Virus record (IMG/VR): IMGVR_UViG_3300027791_002180
Location: 1 to 24,588 of that record
Length of the DNA stretch: 24,588 bases
Reading direction: 5' to 3' (one strand)
Origin: a virus
Under the pieces are notes generated by a model. That model did no database searches, had not been told where the DNA came from, and saw only the letters and a program-made list of their open reading frames with translations. Shown here in pieces: positions 6,544-13,903 of this stretch. The number at the start of each line of letters is the position of its first letter. Within the stretch, counting starts at the first letter, position 1. Position numbers and translations under genes: made by a program.

Positions 6544-6855
6544 CTATTCTTTTTCAATTGCTACCTGTAACGGATAGCCACGTTCCCTTGAAATCTTAGT
6601 ACATTCTACTGCTTTTTGCTCGGCAATTTCAAATGTGTACAGTCCAACAACTGCTGAGCCTTTATCATGTATTGCCATAGTTAGTTCTTGTGCAGTTTGT
6701 GCAGAATGTCTAAAGATATCTACTAGTAAACTTACAACAAAATCCATTGGAGTTTCGTTGTCATTGGCAAATATTACCTTATACTTGCCTGGATCTTGGA
6801 CCACTTCCTTGATCTTTTCTTTTACATTAATTTCTGTTTCTAGTTCTACGCTCAT
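6544..6855 (-). CDS. clpS: ClpS-family Clp protease adaptor
   Basis: A 103-residue protein with the ClpS core: PGKYKVIFANDNETPMDFVVSLLVDIF and AIHDKGSAVVGLYTFEIAEQKAVECTKISRERGYPLQVAIEKE. The N-degron pocket residues are present (Asn31, Asp32, Thr35, Met37, His63 in AIHDKG). ClpS binds the N-domain of ClpA, delivers N-end-rule substrates and in E. coli suppresses ClpAP degradation of ssrA-tagged proteins. The N-terminal arm (about 20 residues) needed for that modulation is present here. It follows hsp20 in a likely proteostasis pair. A phage tmRNA in the same window makes an ssrA-type tag, so the adaptor may steer host ClpAP (inference). Confidence 0.92.
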   Translation of the reverse strand: MSVELETEINVKEKIKEVVQDPGKYKVIFANDNETPMDFVVSLLVDIFRHSAQTAQELTMAIHDKGSAVVGLYTFEIAEQKAVECTKISRERGYPLQVAIEKE

Positions 6856-6873
6856 ATCATCTTTCCTTAATTC

Positions 6874-6895
6874 GGGGGAGGTATTTCACTCCCCC
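6874..6895 (-). terminator. GC-rich hairpin between hsp20 and clpS
   Basis: A perfect 7-bp inverted repeat (GGGGGAG / CTCCCCC) with an 8-nt loop lies 13 nt after the hsp20 stop. It lacks a T-run on the minus strand, so it could be a weak terminator, a processing or stability hairpin, rather than a classical rho-independent terminator. Confidence 0.5.
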
Positions 6896-6907
6896 TAGAC
6901 TGTTTAC

Positions 6908-7366
6908 TTACTTTTTTTTGCCGTCAATTGTAAGACCATCATTGATCTTAATTGTCTTAGGTTTTAATGCATCCGGTACTTCACGTACTAGATGAACATT
7001 TAGCATACCTAGTTCTAGTGTTGCGCCTGCAACATTAACATGGTCAGCAAGTGTAAACTCCCTGCGGAAGTTGCGTCCACCAATACCTTTGTGTAGGTAG
7101 TTGACATCTTCATCTCCTTTAGGGGCTGTCCCTACAATCTGTAATTGATCACCATCTTTGGTAACATCAAGATTGTGCATACTAAAGCCAGCCACTGCGA
7201 CTGAGATCATATACTCGTCTTCGTTGACTTGTGCGATATTGTATGGGGGATAACCATTTCCATTTGGGCTATTTGCAAATCCTCTTTCGAGTTCATTAAA
7301 TAGTCTATCAAAGCCAATAGTAGCTCTGTGGAAGTGTGGTAGGTCTAGAGTTGTTAGTCTTGTCAT
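6908..7366 (-). CDS. Hsp20 / small heat-shock protein
   Basis: A 152-residue protein with an alpha-crystallin domain at about 38-140. It has the usual start MTRLTTLDLPHFHRATIGFDRLFNEL seen in IbpA-like proteins, the strand ISVAVAGFSMHNLDVTKDGDQLQIVG, and GMLNVHLVREVPDALKPK, corresponding to the conserved G-x-L motif. It holds unfolded proteins. The frame is open upstream to 7453, but the ATG at 7366 has AAGGAG 6 nt before it and matches the family N-terminus, so the 29-residue extension is rejected. Hsp20 is a recurrent gene in T4-like marine phages. A GATAAATA box lies upstream at 7462-7455. Confidence 0.95.
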   Translation of the reverse strand: MTRLTTLDLPHFHRATIGFDRLFNELERGFANSPNGNGYPPYNIAQVNEDEYMISVAVAGFSMHNLDVTKDGDQLQIVGTAPKGDEDVNYLHKGIGGRNFRREFTLADHVNVAGATLELGMLNVHLVREVPDALKPKTIKINDGLTIDGKKK

Positions 7367-7454
7367 TGTTTTCTCCTTATGATAAGCAAGATTTATATAT
7401 TTTACAGTCCCTAATGGGCACTGCATGTACATTGAGCTCTTCTCTTTGTACACA

Positions 7455-7462
7455 TTTATTTA
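7455..7462 (-). promoter_or_regulatory. Late promoter box GATAAATA before hsp20
   Basis: Minus-strand GATAAATA overlaps the guaC stop codon and would give an hsp20 leader of about 80 nt. A second, poorer box (TATAAATC) lies at 7397-7390. Confidence 0.45.
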
Positions 7463-8604
7463 TCATTTGACGCATAAACACCGTTAAATTGCTGGCTACA
7501 GCGTACAAACGTTGTGCATCGCATAAGATGCTTTAATCTTAATGCGCCTGCATAAGTGCAAGTACTACGCAATCCGCCTAGTAAATCCTGCACTGTGGCC
7601 GCTACTTCTCCTCTGTAAGGAACAAGTACTTCACGACCTTCTGATGAACGATAGTCTTTAAGTCCACCAAAATGCTTTGTGTTAGCGGCATCACTACTCA
7701 TGCCGTAGAACTGTACAAACTGTTTTGTTTCAACTTTCTTTGTATGCTTATCTAAGTGATTACCTATTTCGTATACAAGTTCGGTTGTTTCGTAATACTT
7801 TGTAATAACATCACCACCGCCTTCATCGTGTCCTGCAAGCATACCTCCAAGCATTACAAAGTCGGCTCCACCAGCGAAAGCCTTAGCGACATCACCAGGA
7901 CAAGTACAGCCGCCATCAGCGATAATATGTCCACCAAGTCCATGTGCCGCATCCGCACACTCAATAACTGCACTAAGTTGAGGATAACCAACGCCAGTCT
8001 GTATACGAGTAGTACAAACACTACCTGGACCAATCCCAACTTTAACAATGTCTGCTCCTGCAAGTATTAATTCCTCTGTCATTTCACCAGTAACTACGTT
8101 ACCAGCAATGATTACAATATTTGGATAAAGTTTTCTAAACTCTGCCACTGTATCTCTAAAGCGACTACTGTAGCCGTTTGCTACATCAATACAAACGTAT
8201 TTTAATCGATCGTTAACTTGTTCATATACAATTCTGAATTTTTCATGATCGGCATCTGTAATACCAATGCTCATAGCAACATATTCTGTTCTTGCAGGAT
8301 CATGTGATCTGTCATCTTGGTCAAAGTAATCTACAAGTTCCTTAATACTATAAGTCTTAACCAAACAGGTAAAGATACCTCCTGTAGCAAGTGTATCTGC
8401 CATTTCAAATGTACCAACACCATCCATGTTACTTGCCATAATAGGCGTGCCACGATAGTGTCTATGCATTGGACGTGGTCCTTTGTAGTTACGGAAGGTA
8501 AATCCACGTTCTAGATCTACATCCTTACGTGAACCTAGCGTACTACGTTTAGGACGAATAAGAACATCTTTGTAATCTAATTTCATATCTTCTTCAATAC
8601 GCAT
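7456..8604 (-). CDS. guaC: GMP reductase (GuaC-type IMPDH/GMPR family)
   Basis: A 382-residue TIM-barrel enzyme. The catalytic loop [19 protein letters not shown] carries the thioimidate Cys197. The following [54 protein letters not shown] and [25 protein letters not shown] are GMP-reductase features. The CBS pair typical of IMP dehydrogenase is absent, and the length is close to E. coli GuaC (347) with a small extension. It converts GMP plus NADPH to IMP and ammonia, moving purines from G toward A. The ATG directly follows the 2OG-oxygenase stop (TAAATG) with GAGGT upstream. In an AT-rich virus with its own RNR this would support dATP supply (inference). Confidence 0.93.
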   Translation of the reverse strand: MRIEEDMKLDYKDVLIRPKRSTLGSRKDVDLERGFTFRNYKGPRPMHRHYRGTPIMASNMDGVGTFEMADTLATGGIFTCLVKTYSIKELVDYFDQDDRSHDPARTEYVAMSIGITDADHEKFRIVYEQVNDRLKYVCIDVANGYSSRFRDTVAEFRKLYPNIVIIAGNVVTGEMTEELILAGADIVKVGIGPGSVCTTRIQTGVGYPQLSAVIECADAAHGLGGHIIADGGCTCPGDVAKAFAGGADFVMLGGMLAGHDEGGGDVITKYYETTELVYEIGNHLDKHTKKVETKQFVQFYGMSSDAANTKHFGGLKDYRSSEGREVLVPYRGEVAATVQDLLGGLRSTCTYAGALRLKHLMRCTTFVRCSQQFNGVYASNDK

Positions 8605-9192
8605 TTACTTTACCTCTTGTGTTTTAATACCATAATTAAACGAAATACTAATTCTATCTTCTTTAGTTAAATTAGGTTGTACACTATGTTTTAACCATCC
8701 TGGAAAAATATAAAGTGCATTTGTCATAGACTTGTACGTTGTTGCAGTACTTGTAAAATAGTTAGGCTTCTCCATAGGTGGAAGGAAGTACTCAGCATTG
8801 TCACCTCTTTCAAAAAAGATGTTGCCTTGTTCTGGAGTTGCCTTTACATAATATACTCCACTTAGTATACTACCTGCATGATTGTGTAAATGATTATATG
8901 ATCCTGGTACATTTACATTAAGCCAAATGTTTTGAATTTGGAGTTCAGGTATATCTGCTTGAGCCGCACAACCATTAACTTGTTCTGTAATTGTGCCAAC
9001 TAGCTTATCAAACTCTTCGTTATCACCTTGCCTAATAGGTCCACTTTGCCACCCAAGGTAGTTTGATACTTGTACACCTTCGTCTATTTGTTTACGGTCT
9101 TGTGCAAATGTTTCTATGGCGGCATTGTCTGCGCCGTCCATCATACCTGACCAAATAACCGAAGGGAACCATTGTTCAGCTGTAAGTGCCAT
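8605..9192 (-). CDS. Putative 2OG-Fe(II) oxygenase
   Basis: A 195-residue protein of the 2OG-FeII_Oxy_5 type. Metal-site region: NIWLNVNVPGSYNHLHNHAGSILSGVYYVK (His101, His103 and His105 available). Distal His169 lies in YIFPGWLKHSVQPN, and Arg180, for 2-oxoglutarate, in KEDRISISFNYG. The substrate is unknown; related phage enzymes are common in T4-like marine viruses. The ATG at 9192 starts right after the bS21 stop. An upstream TTG at 9240 would overlap bS21 by 46 nt without a ribosome site and is rejected. No strong Shine-Dalgarno is seen for 9192, so coupling with bS21 translation is likely. Confidence 0.88.
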   Translation of the reverse strand: MALTAEQWFPSVIWSGMMDGADNAAIETFAQDRKQIDEGVQVSNYLGWQSGPIRQGDNEEFDKLVGTITEQVNGCAAQADIPELQIQNIWLNVNVPGSYNHLHNHAGSILSGVYYVKATPEQGNIFFERGDNAEYFLPPMEKPNYFTSTATTYKSMTNALYIFPGWLKHSVQPNLTKEDRISISFNYGIKTQEVK

Positions 9193-9194
9193 TT

Positions 9195-9500
9195 TTAATA
9201 TAGTCGCTCTGTTATTAACTTTTCTTGAGTTTTTAACCAACGCTTACGTCCGGCCGCTTTTGCTTTTTTACGTTTAGCACTAGGCTTTTCGTAATGTTGT
9301 CTTTCTTTGTATTCTTGTAGAATACCTTCTTCTTGAACTTTTTTCTTAAAAATTCTAAGAGCTTTCATAACATCGCCCCCACGTACTTCTACATAAAGAC
9401 CCCTTTTAGCTGACATAGGCTCTTTGTTGTCAAAGTTACGTTTTGGTTTAAAGTTATTCGAACCTCTTTTATAATTGTTATTACTGTTGTTGTACGCCAA
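9195..9500 (-). CDS. rpsU: Ribosomal protein bS21
   Basis: A 101-residue protein. The core from about residue 34 (YVEVRGGDVMKALRIFKKKVQEEGILQEYKERQHYEKPSAKRKKAKAAGRKR) matches bS21, a small-subunit protein near the anti-Shine-Dalgarno end of 16S rRNA. It has an extra N-terminal region of about 30 residues rich in Asn, Lys and Arg. The start appears to be TTG at 9500, supported by AAGGAG 9 nt upstream and a 20-nt overlap with the previous gene; the first ATG (residue 29) has only weak support. Phage bS21 may replace the host copy and favour phage mRNAs (inference from family position on the ribosome). Confidence 0.92.
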   Translation of the reverse strand: MAYNNSNNNYKRGSNNFKPKRNFDNKEPMSAKRGLYVEVRGGDVMKALRIFKKKVQEEGILQEYKERQHYEKPSAKRKKAKAAGRKRWLKTQEKLITERLY

Positions 9501-9876
9501 AATAGTTTACTCCTTCCATAAATTGTTGTAGTTCATATATTCTATTATTGTTAATTACATTATACACTGTTTCGGGGGTGCTTGTCAAGTAAAAAGTTTT
9601 ACCAAAACCTAACAAATATCCAATAATCCAAGGTGTAACCTTAGTATTATCTATATCCAAAACAATATAGTCTACTGCTTGAGATACTTCTAATAACCAA
9701 CCTAGGTCATCTTCAGTATTTTCATGCAAGTATAAGTTTACATTATTCTCAAATCTCTGAGCAAAATGATTAAAATTTTCTTTAACTGAATCACTAGGGT
9801 TTACTAACAACAAGCTAGGATTGTCGTTGAATAGTTTATCAGGTGAAGTGATTAAATTTAATACAGGCTTAGACAT
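9481..9876 (-). CDS. Conserved hypothetical protein
   Basis: A 131-residue soluble protein with alternating strands and helices: PSLLLVNPSD, AVDYIVLDIDNTKVTPWIIGYLLGFGKTFYLTST. The D-Y-I-V-L-D-I strand and the following IGYLLGFGK suggest a small Rossmann-like or nucleotide 2-deoxyribosyltransferase-like alpha/beta fold. Catalytic residues are not identifiable, so no function is assigned. It starts with ATG 3 nt after the upstream stop with only weak ribosome-site evidence, and its end overlaps bS21. Confidence 0.65.
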   Translation of the reverse strand: MSKPVLNLITSPDKLFNDNPSLLLVNPSDSVKENFNHFAQRFENNVNLYLHENTEDDLGWLLEVSQAVDYIVLDIDNTKVTPWIIGYLLGFGKTFYLTSTPETVYNVINNNRIYELQQFMEGVNYFGVQQQ

Positions 9877-9881
9877 TAATA

Positions 9882-11828
9882 TTACTTATTGTCGGAGTCT
9901 TGTAATTTGTTCCAAACTGAACTTTCACTTTGTTCTGCATTTTGTACATAACCTTCTTGTTCATTATTAACTAGTGTTGCCCAGGGTAGTTCGTGTATAC
10001 GTCCTGAGATGTAAGCATGTTTCCAATCTTTAGCATTTTGGTTTGGATTTTCTTCTTTCCATTTACGCTTTGCATCGTTCCATACTTTATCGTTTTCTTG
10101 ACTTGCTACTTCTTGGACTCTTTTATCTATTGTTTCTTTTGTTACTTCTTCTTCAGCGGCCGCAACCCATTTATTCCAACTCTCTAGGTCTTTTGATTCT
10201 TCCGGTGATTCTGTATCTTTTTTTTTACCTGCGCCGGCAAACGTTCCTTTAACTGCACCAATACCTGTTATAGGTTGTCCAGTGTTATCATCTATACCAT
10301 CACCGTCTTTATCGACTTCCTTAGTAAGTTCTTCCATGTCGCCAAACTCGTCATTAAACTCTTGTTTAAGTTTGTCATCTTCTTTGTATAGCTCTTGCCA
10401 TTCTTTAGTTTGATCAACTTTATCTTTTGAACGATGCGGAGCCATTACTCGTTCATATCGTTCCTTGCGTTTTTCATATTCTTCATCTTTAGGCTCGTCA
10501 TCTTCTAGTCCAACAAACTCGTCATCAAACTCTTTGTCTAATGTTGCTTGATCAACGTCCTCATATTTAGGCTCCTCTTCAGGAGCATCAGACTTTTTTG
10601 GCTCTTCATTCCTCGCAATCATATTACCACGTGTATTTTCGTAGTCTTTCCATTCTTTATCTTTTTTATTCTTTCTTGCAAACTGAAATGTATATTGTGA
10701 TGCAATAAGAAGTAGTACTGCTAATGGATCAAACACAAATATAATAATTAGTATTACCCAACGTACTGCTTCTTCAAGCATTGTGTTGTCTGCTGTCTCG
10801 CCGTAAACAAATTCAGCAATATACTTGATAGGACCTACTTCGGCCTCAAGCATACGATACTGGCCTTCTAGTTTATACTTTTCTTCTACAAGTGTATCTA
10901 GTTCTGTTTCAGCAGTTTTAATCTTAGCAAGTTGTACGTCAACTGCCGCATCTATTTCATCTGCTTGATCAGTGTTGCCAAGTTGTAAACGTAATCTATC
11001 AATTAACTTATTAGACTCTGCAATTTGTTTGTCAGCATTGCTACGTAATCGTTGTATCTCTGTACGTGCGGCTTTTACTGTAGGCGAGTTAGCAGACTGT
11101 TGTATCTTGTTTAACCATTCGGCACGTTCTGCTTGCTTTGCACTTTTCCAATCACCAATCTTCTCAGCAGTTTTTTTACCAAACACGCCATCGGCACTTG
11201 CACCAATCATTTGTTGTGCTTTTTTAATTTCGTTGTTGTCTACATAGCCTTGCAGGATTTGTAATTCCTTGTCAATCTTGTCTAGCTCTGTTTGGAATAG
11301 TGATGTTACGTTAGCAATGATTGCATTCTGCTCATCAATAGCAGGTTGAATACGTGTGTATGCATCGTCAATACGAATTTGTTCTTTATCTATTTGTGAT
11401 TGTATATTAGCATCTGAGCCTGTGCCGCTAGTTTCTAATGCTTTTACTTTATCGTCAGCACGTTTTATAATAGCATTAAGTCTAGTAACTTCATTTTCAA
11501 TCTGTTGTACTTGTGCTACACTTTCTTCGCCTGCACTTGTTTGTTCGATGTGTGCTTTACTAAGGAAGCCAAAGATGCCCATGCTTGTAATAAACATAAG
11601 AACAACTACGGCTGTTGCTAGATAATACTTTAACCACCAAGTTGCTTGTTTCCAATATTTGTGAAGCCAAACTGCTGTAACTAATTTGCCTACTTCTAAG
11701 ACACCACCCATAATCATAATTGGTAATGCCGCGGCCGCAAAAATTGCGACTAAACCTGCGATACTATAATAGATCGCTACGGCCGAGATACTCAAAGCCG
11801 TAATTAAAACTAATATTCCTAATGCCAT
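9882..11828 (-). CDS. Large membrane protein with long coiled coil
   Basis: A 648-residue protein. Hydrophobic helices lie at about 4-50 and 68-90. A long coiled coil with alternating Glu/Lys/Gln covers about 95-335, and a further membrane segment about 355-388 (WVILIIIFVFDPLAVLLLIASQYTF). A highly acidic, probably disordered tail follows. Within the coil, residues 200-227 (KKAQQMIGASADGVFGKKTAEKIGDW) resemble half of a PG_binding_1 peptidoglycan-binding repeat (the DGxFGxKT signature). A D-K-D-G-D-G-I-D-D stretch in the tail looks calcium-binding. Topology suggests a loop in the periplasm spanning to the wall. A late box GATAAATA and AGGA precede the ATG. Function unknown; could be a late membrane/wall factor. 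Confidence 0.75.
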   Translation of the reverse strand: MALGILVLITALSISAVAIYYSIAGLVAIFAAAALPIMIMGGVLEVGKLVTAVWLHKYWKQATWWLKYYLATAVVVLMFITSMGIFGFLSKAHIEQTSAGEESVAQVQQIENEVTRLNAIIKRADDKVKALETSGTGSDANIQSQIDKEQIRIDDAYTRIQPAIDEQNAIIANVTSLFQTELDKIDKELQILQGYVDNNEIKKAQQMIGASADGVFGKKTAEKIGDWKSAKQAERAEWLNKIQQSANSPTVKAARTEIQRLRSNADKQIAESNKLIDRLRLQLGNTDQADEIDAAVDVQLAKIKTAETELDTLVEEKYKLEGQYRMLEAEVGPIKYIAEFVYGETADNTMLEEAVRWVILIIIFVFDPLAVLLLIASQYTFQFARKNKKDKEWKDYENTRGNMIARNEEPKKSDAPEEEPKYEDVDQATLDKEFDDEFVGLEDDEPKDEEYEKRKERYERVMAPHRSKDKVDQTKEWQELYKEDDKLKQEFNDEFGDMEELTKEVDKDGDGIDDNTGQPITGIGAVKGTFAGAGKKKDTESPEESKDLESWNKWVAAAEEEVTKETIDKRVQEVASQENDKVWNDAKRKWKEENPNQNAKDWKHAYISGRIHELPWATLVNNEQEGYVQNAEQSESSVWNKLQDSDNK

Positions 11829-11853
11829 ATACTATTCCTGTTGTTCAATATAA

Positions 11854-11861
11854 TATTTATC
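11854..11861 (-). promoter_or_regulatory. Late promoter box GATAAATA for the 11828 operon
   Basis: Minus-strand GATAAATA overlaps the stop region of the last lipoprotein gene and lies 26 nt before the ATG of the membrane/coiled-coil gene. It separates the early-promoter lipoprotein operon from a late operon. Confidence 0.55.
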
Positions 11862-12297
11862 GGATAAAACGCCAGGAATTATCTACTGCATTAATACAAG
11901 CGATTTCTTTAAAGTTTCTTTCTTTACTGTTATAAAAGATCTGGCTCATGATTACTCGACAGTATCCACTACCTTGTGGATAAGTCATAGACACTTTGAC
12001 AGCACCTTTGGCTCCTGTGTTACCGTTGTACCAACGAGTAACTTCTCCGTTTTGTAAGTTGTTTAATGCAAAGAACACCGCCTGTTCTTGCTGTTGTTGA
12101 TCGTATGTCTCCATTCGATTTATGTTCCAAGACATATAATTAATTAGAGCACCTACACTAGTATCTACTGGTCTGTAATTAGATTGAGTACTTGCATACG
12201 AGCTTTCACTCGTATGTGTTAATGTGTTTTGTGCTGAACAAGCCGATAACAATCCAATACTAGTTGTAAGGATGATTAACGATTTCCCATGCACCAT
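11857..12297 (-). CDS. Lipoprotein resembling the 17-kDa surface antigen C-terminal domain
   Basis: A 146-residue lipoprotein with lipobox GLLSAC (Cys20). The C-terminal part fits the pattern of rickettsial/alphaproteobacterial 17-kDa-type surface antigen domains: ALNNLQNGEVTRWYNGNTGAKGAVKV, then GYCRVIMSQI and EIACINAVDNSWRF (G-x-x-x-x-W-x-N-x-x-x-G-x-x-G, YCR, C-x-x-x-x-x-x-W). I chose the ATG at 12297 because it gives a classical signal peptide. An in-frame ATG at 12357 with GAGAG 4 nt upstream is an alternative that would lengthen the N-region by 20 residues. The gene overlaps the previous lipoprotein by 38 nt and is third in the operon. Confidence 0.75.
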   Translation of the reverse strand: MVHGKSLIILTTSIGLLSACSAQNTLTHTSESSYASTQSNYRPVDTSVGALINYMSWNINRMETYDQQQQEQAVFFALNNLQNGEVTRWYNGNTGAKGAVKVSMTYPQGSGYCRVIMSQIFYNSKERNFKEIACINAVDNSWRFIR

Positions 12298-12616
12298 TAA
12301 GTTTTTGACAAACGAAGCCACGTTGCCTAATACGTTTTCCATTAAGATTAATTTCATAATAATGCTCTCTACAATCTTTAGCCATACCACTGTATGCTAG
12401 AAAATGTTTATCTTTAGGATCATCTGTACAATTTACATCGACCCTGCTACTTGCTGTGTCACCATTTTGTAAAGTATGCTTACTTTTAGTATGGCAATAC
12501 TGTGGTTCAAACTGTGCCATAGTTGGCATAGGTTTAGTAGAGCAAGCCGACAACGCCAGCACTGCTCCAACCATCACAATAGATCTAATTGTTGTTTTGT
12601 GCGATAACTTTTGCAT
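12260..12616 (-). CDS. Small lipoprotein, unknown family
   Basis: A 118-residue lipoprotein with a clear signal peptide and lipobox LALSAC (Cys25). The mature part has four further Cys (YCHTK, NCTDD, DCREH, VCQKL) that could form two disulfides, and ends GAWEIVNHPYN. This Cys/Trp pattern is reminiscent of the 17-kDa antigen-like neighbour but too short to assign. GGAGG lies 7 nt before the ATG. It overlaps the upstream lipoprotein gene by 32 nt and the downstream one by 38 nt, so the three are co-translated from one mRNA. Confidence 0.78.
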   Translation of the reverse strand: MQKLSHKTTIRSIVMVGAVLALSACSTKPMPTMAQFEPQYCHTKSKHTLQNGDTASSRVDVNCTDDPKDKHFLAYSGMAKDCREHYYEINLNGKRIRQRGFVCQKLNGAWEIVNHPYN

Positions 12617-13103
12617 TTTTCGCCTCCGCTACAAGTGCATCAAAGATTTGCTTGTTCATTCTAAGTTTAACAAACGTAAATTGCTTGTTCTGATACTTAA
12701 ATGTTCCAGTTTCTTTTGCAATATGTTCGCGGATAGTTGTGTTCTTAACAACATAACTGATTACAGTTTTAGTCTTTCTAGACTCTGAACCATTGTTGTC
12801 ATTGAACTCTAACTTAGTTTCTGAATTCACTTCACTGTTAATACGTTTCGCAAAGTTATTCATTGCGATCGCATACATCTGCTCTTCAGCCGCTTGTTGG
12901 AAAATACTTTCGCCTGCTCCACATGCATATGCATATTCTTCTTTCCACCAAAACCAGCCTTCATAACCTGATTCGACACAGTTAGCATACCATTTAGGTT
13001 GTGCATATGTATCACGTTCTGCGATTTCTACATACCTACCGGAACATGCTCCAAGCATACCGATAAGTCCGAGTGTTACGCCTATTTTTAAAATGCCTTT
13101 CAT
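12585..13103 (-). CDS. LPP20-like lipoprotein
   Basis: A 172-residue lipoprotein with lipobox GMLGAC (Cys20). The segment PKWYANCVESGYEG, then ACGAGESIFQQAAEEQMYAIAMNNFAKRINSEVNSE fits the LPP20 pattern (P-x-W, C/Y-G-x-G, repeated Ala helix, IA-x-x-I). A beta-rich C-terminal half follows (TVISYVVKNTTIREHIAKETGTF). LPP20-type domains occur in outer-membrane lipoproteins of diverse function. The ATG at 13103 has AGAGG 5 nt upstream; the frame's upstream extension to 13169 enters the promoter and is rejected. First gene of the lipoprotein operon, directly behind a sigma70-like early promoter. Confidence 0.78.
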   Translation of the reverse strand: MKGILKIGVTLGLIGMLGACSGRYVEIAERDTYAQPKWYANCVESGYEGWFWWKEEYAYACGAGESIFQQAAEEQMYAIAMNNFAKRINSEVNSETKLEFNDNNGSESRKTKTVISYVVKNTTIREHIAKETGTFKYQNKQFTFVKLRMNKQIFDALVAEAKNAKVIAQNNN

Positions 13104-13148
13104 TTTCGCCTCTTTCTGTGCAGTTAGTTTATTTTGCATTGTCTTTAT

Positions 13149-13177
13149 ATAATAGCACCAATTAAACAAAAGGTCAA
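13149..13177 (-). promoter_or_regulatory. Early sigma70-like promoter for the lipoprotein operon
   Basis: On the minus strand TTGACC and TATTAT are separated by 17 bp, about 45 nt before the first lipoprotein ATG. The -35 is preceded by ACCAAAACAGG, which recurs at 15039 and 15429 in front of the same hexamer. Confidence 0.75.
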
Positions 13178-13187
13178 CCTGTTTTGG

Positions 13188-13889
13188 TTAACCAGTTTGT
13201 CCAAAATCGTAGACATCCAAATACCTATCAGGATGTTCATTAAAGTACTTGCCTTTTATTCGCATCTCCATACGGTGCTTGCTACGGAGTATGTATAATT
13301 TAGCTTGCTCAGGATCAACAATGTTGTTGATAAGCATTTGTGTTTTACTCTTATTAAATTCACAACCTTCTGCATTATACACAGGAAAGTTGTTCTTTTC
13401 AAGTCGAAACATTACTAGTCGAATAGACAGTGTTTCTTTGTTACGCCAAAAGATTGTTACAAAGTATTCGCCACCGTTATTAACTTTTTGCATCCAAGGA
13501 CTAACAACACCGTCCCATAACATACTACTATTTTCTTCTAAGAAGCTCTCGTCAATACGTGCTGAGGCACTTAGAGTTTGCTTTACACTAGCTTCTCCGC
13601 TAGTAGTAGTCCACTTGCCACCTAGTCCTTTTACATCGTACTTCTTGTCCCCAACTCTTACATCTTCAGGATTGTTTCCGTGTCCTACCCACTGGCCACC
13701 GTTCCATTCTGTAGCATCTGCTAATGCATACTCCCATGCTTCTTTTGCAATTTGGAAAGGTCTTCCTTTGTCTAAGTCTCGTTTGCAAGGATAGATTCTA
13801 CTATGTAGTTCTTGTTTTAAGTTAGTGATAGTTTGGGGAAGTAGATTTGAAATGATCTCTTCCCGAGTCATTGGAACCAATGCATACAT
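13188..13889 (-). CDS. Possible PD-(D/E)XK nuclease-like protein
   Basis: A 233-residue soluble protein, not confidently assigned to a family. Around residues 74-87 it reads PEDVRVGDKKYDVKGL: an acidic pair, a short beta-hairpin and Asp85-x-Lys87 on a strand, as in PD-(D/E)XK restriction-endonuclease-like cores. A following GEASVKQ and a C-terminal region with many Arg/Lys (KLYILRSKHRMEMRIKGKYF) would suit nucleic-acid contact. No partner methylase is nearby, and the gene sits between the SleB hydrolase and the early lipoprotein operon. AGGAG lies 8 nt before the ATG. The nuclease idea is an inference from one motif only. Confidence 0.6.
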   Translation of the reverse strand: MYALVPMTREEIISNLLPQTITNLKQELHSRIYPCKRDLDKGRPFQIAKEAWEYALADATEWNGGQWVGHGNNPEDVRVGDKKYDVKGLGGKWTTTSGEASVKQTLSASARIDESFLEENSSMLWDGVVSPWMQKVNNGGEYFVTIFWRNKETLSIRLVMFRLEKNNFPVYNAEGCEFNKSKTQMLINNIVDPEQAKLYILRSKHRMEMRIKGKYFNEHPDRYLDVYDFGQTG

Positions 13890-13903
13890 TGGGTGTACTC
13901 CTT

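Noticed and set aside
7390-7397. Minus-strand TATAAATC as hsp20 late promoter
   Set aside because: It breaks the last conserved base of the box; the GATAAATA at 7462-7455 fits better.
7367-7453. 29-residue N-terminal extension of Hsp20
   Set aside because: It has no ribosome site, contains promoter-like sequence and is absent from the family; AAGGAG precedes the ATG at 7366.
9193-9240. TTG start for the 2OG oxygenase inside bS21
   Set aside because: No ribosome site, and the ATG at 9192 begins the conserved domain.
13104-13169. N-terminal extension of the LPP20-like lipoprotein
   Set aside because: It would run into the -10 of the early promoter and spoil the lipoprotein signal peptide.
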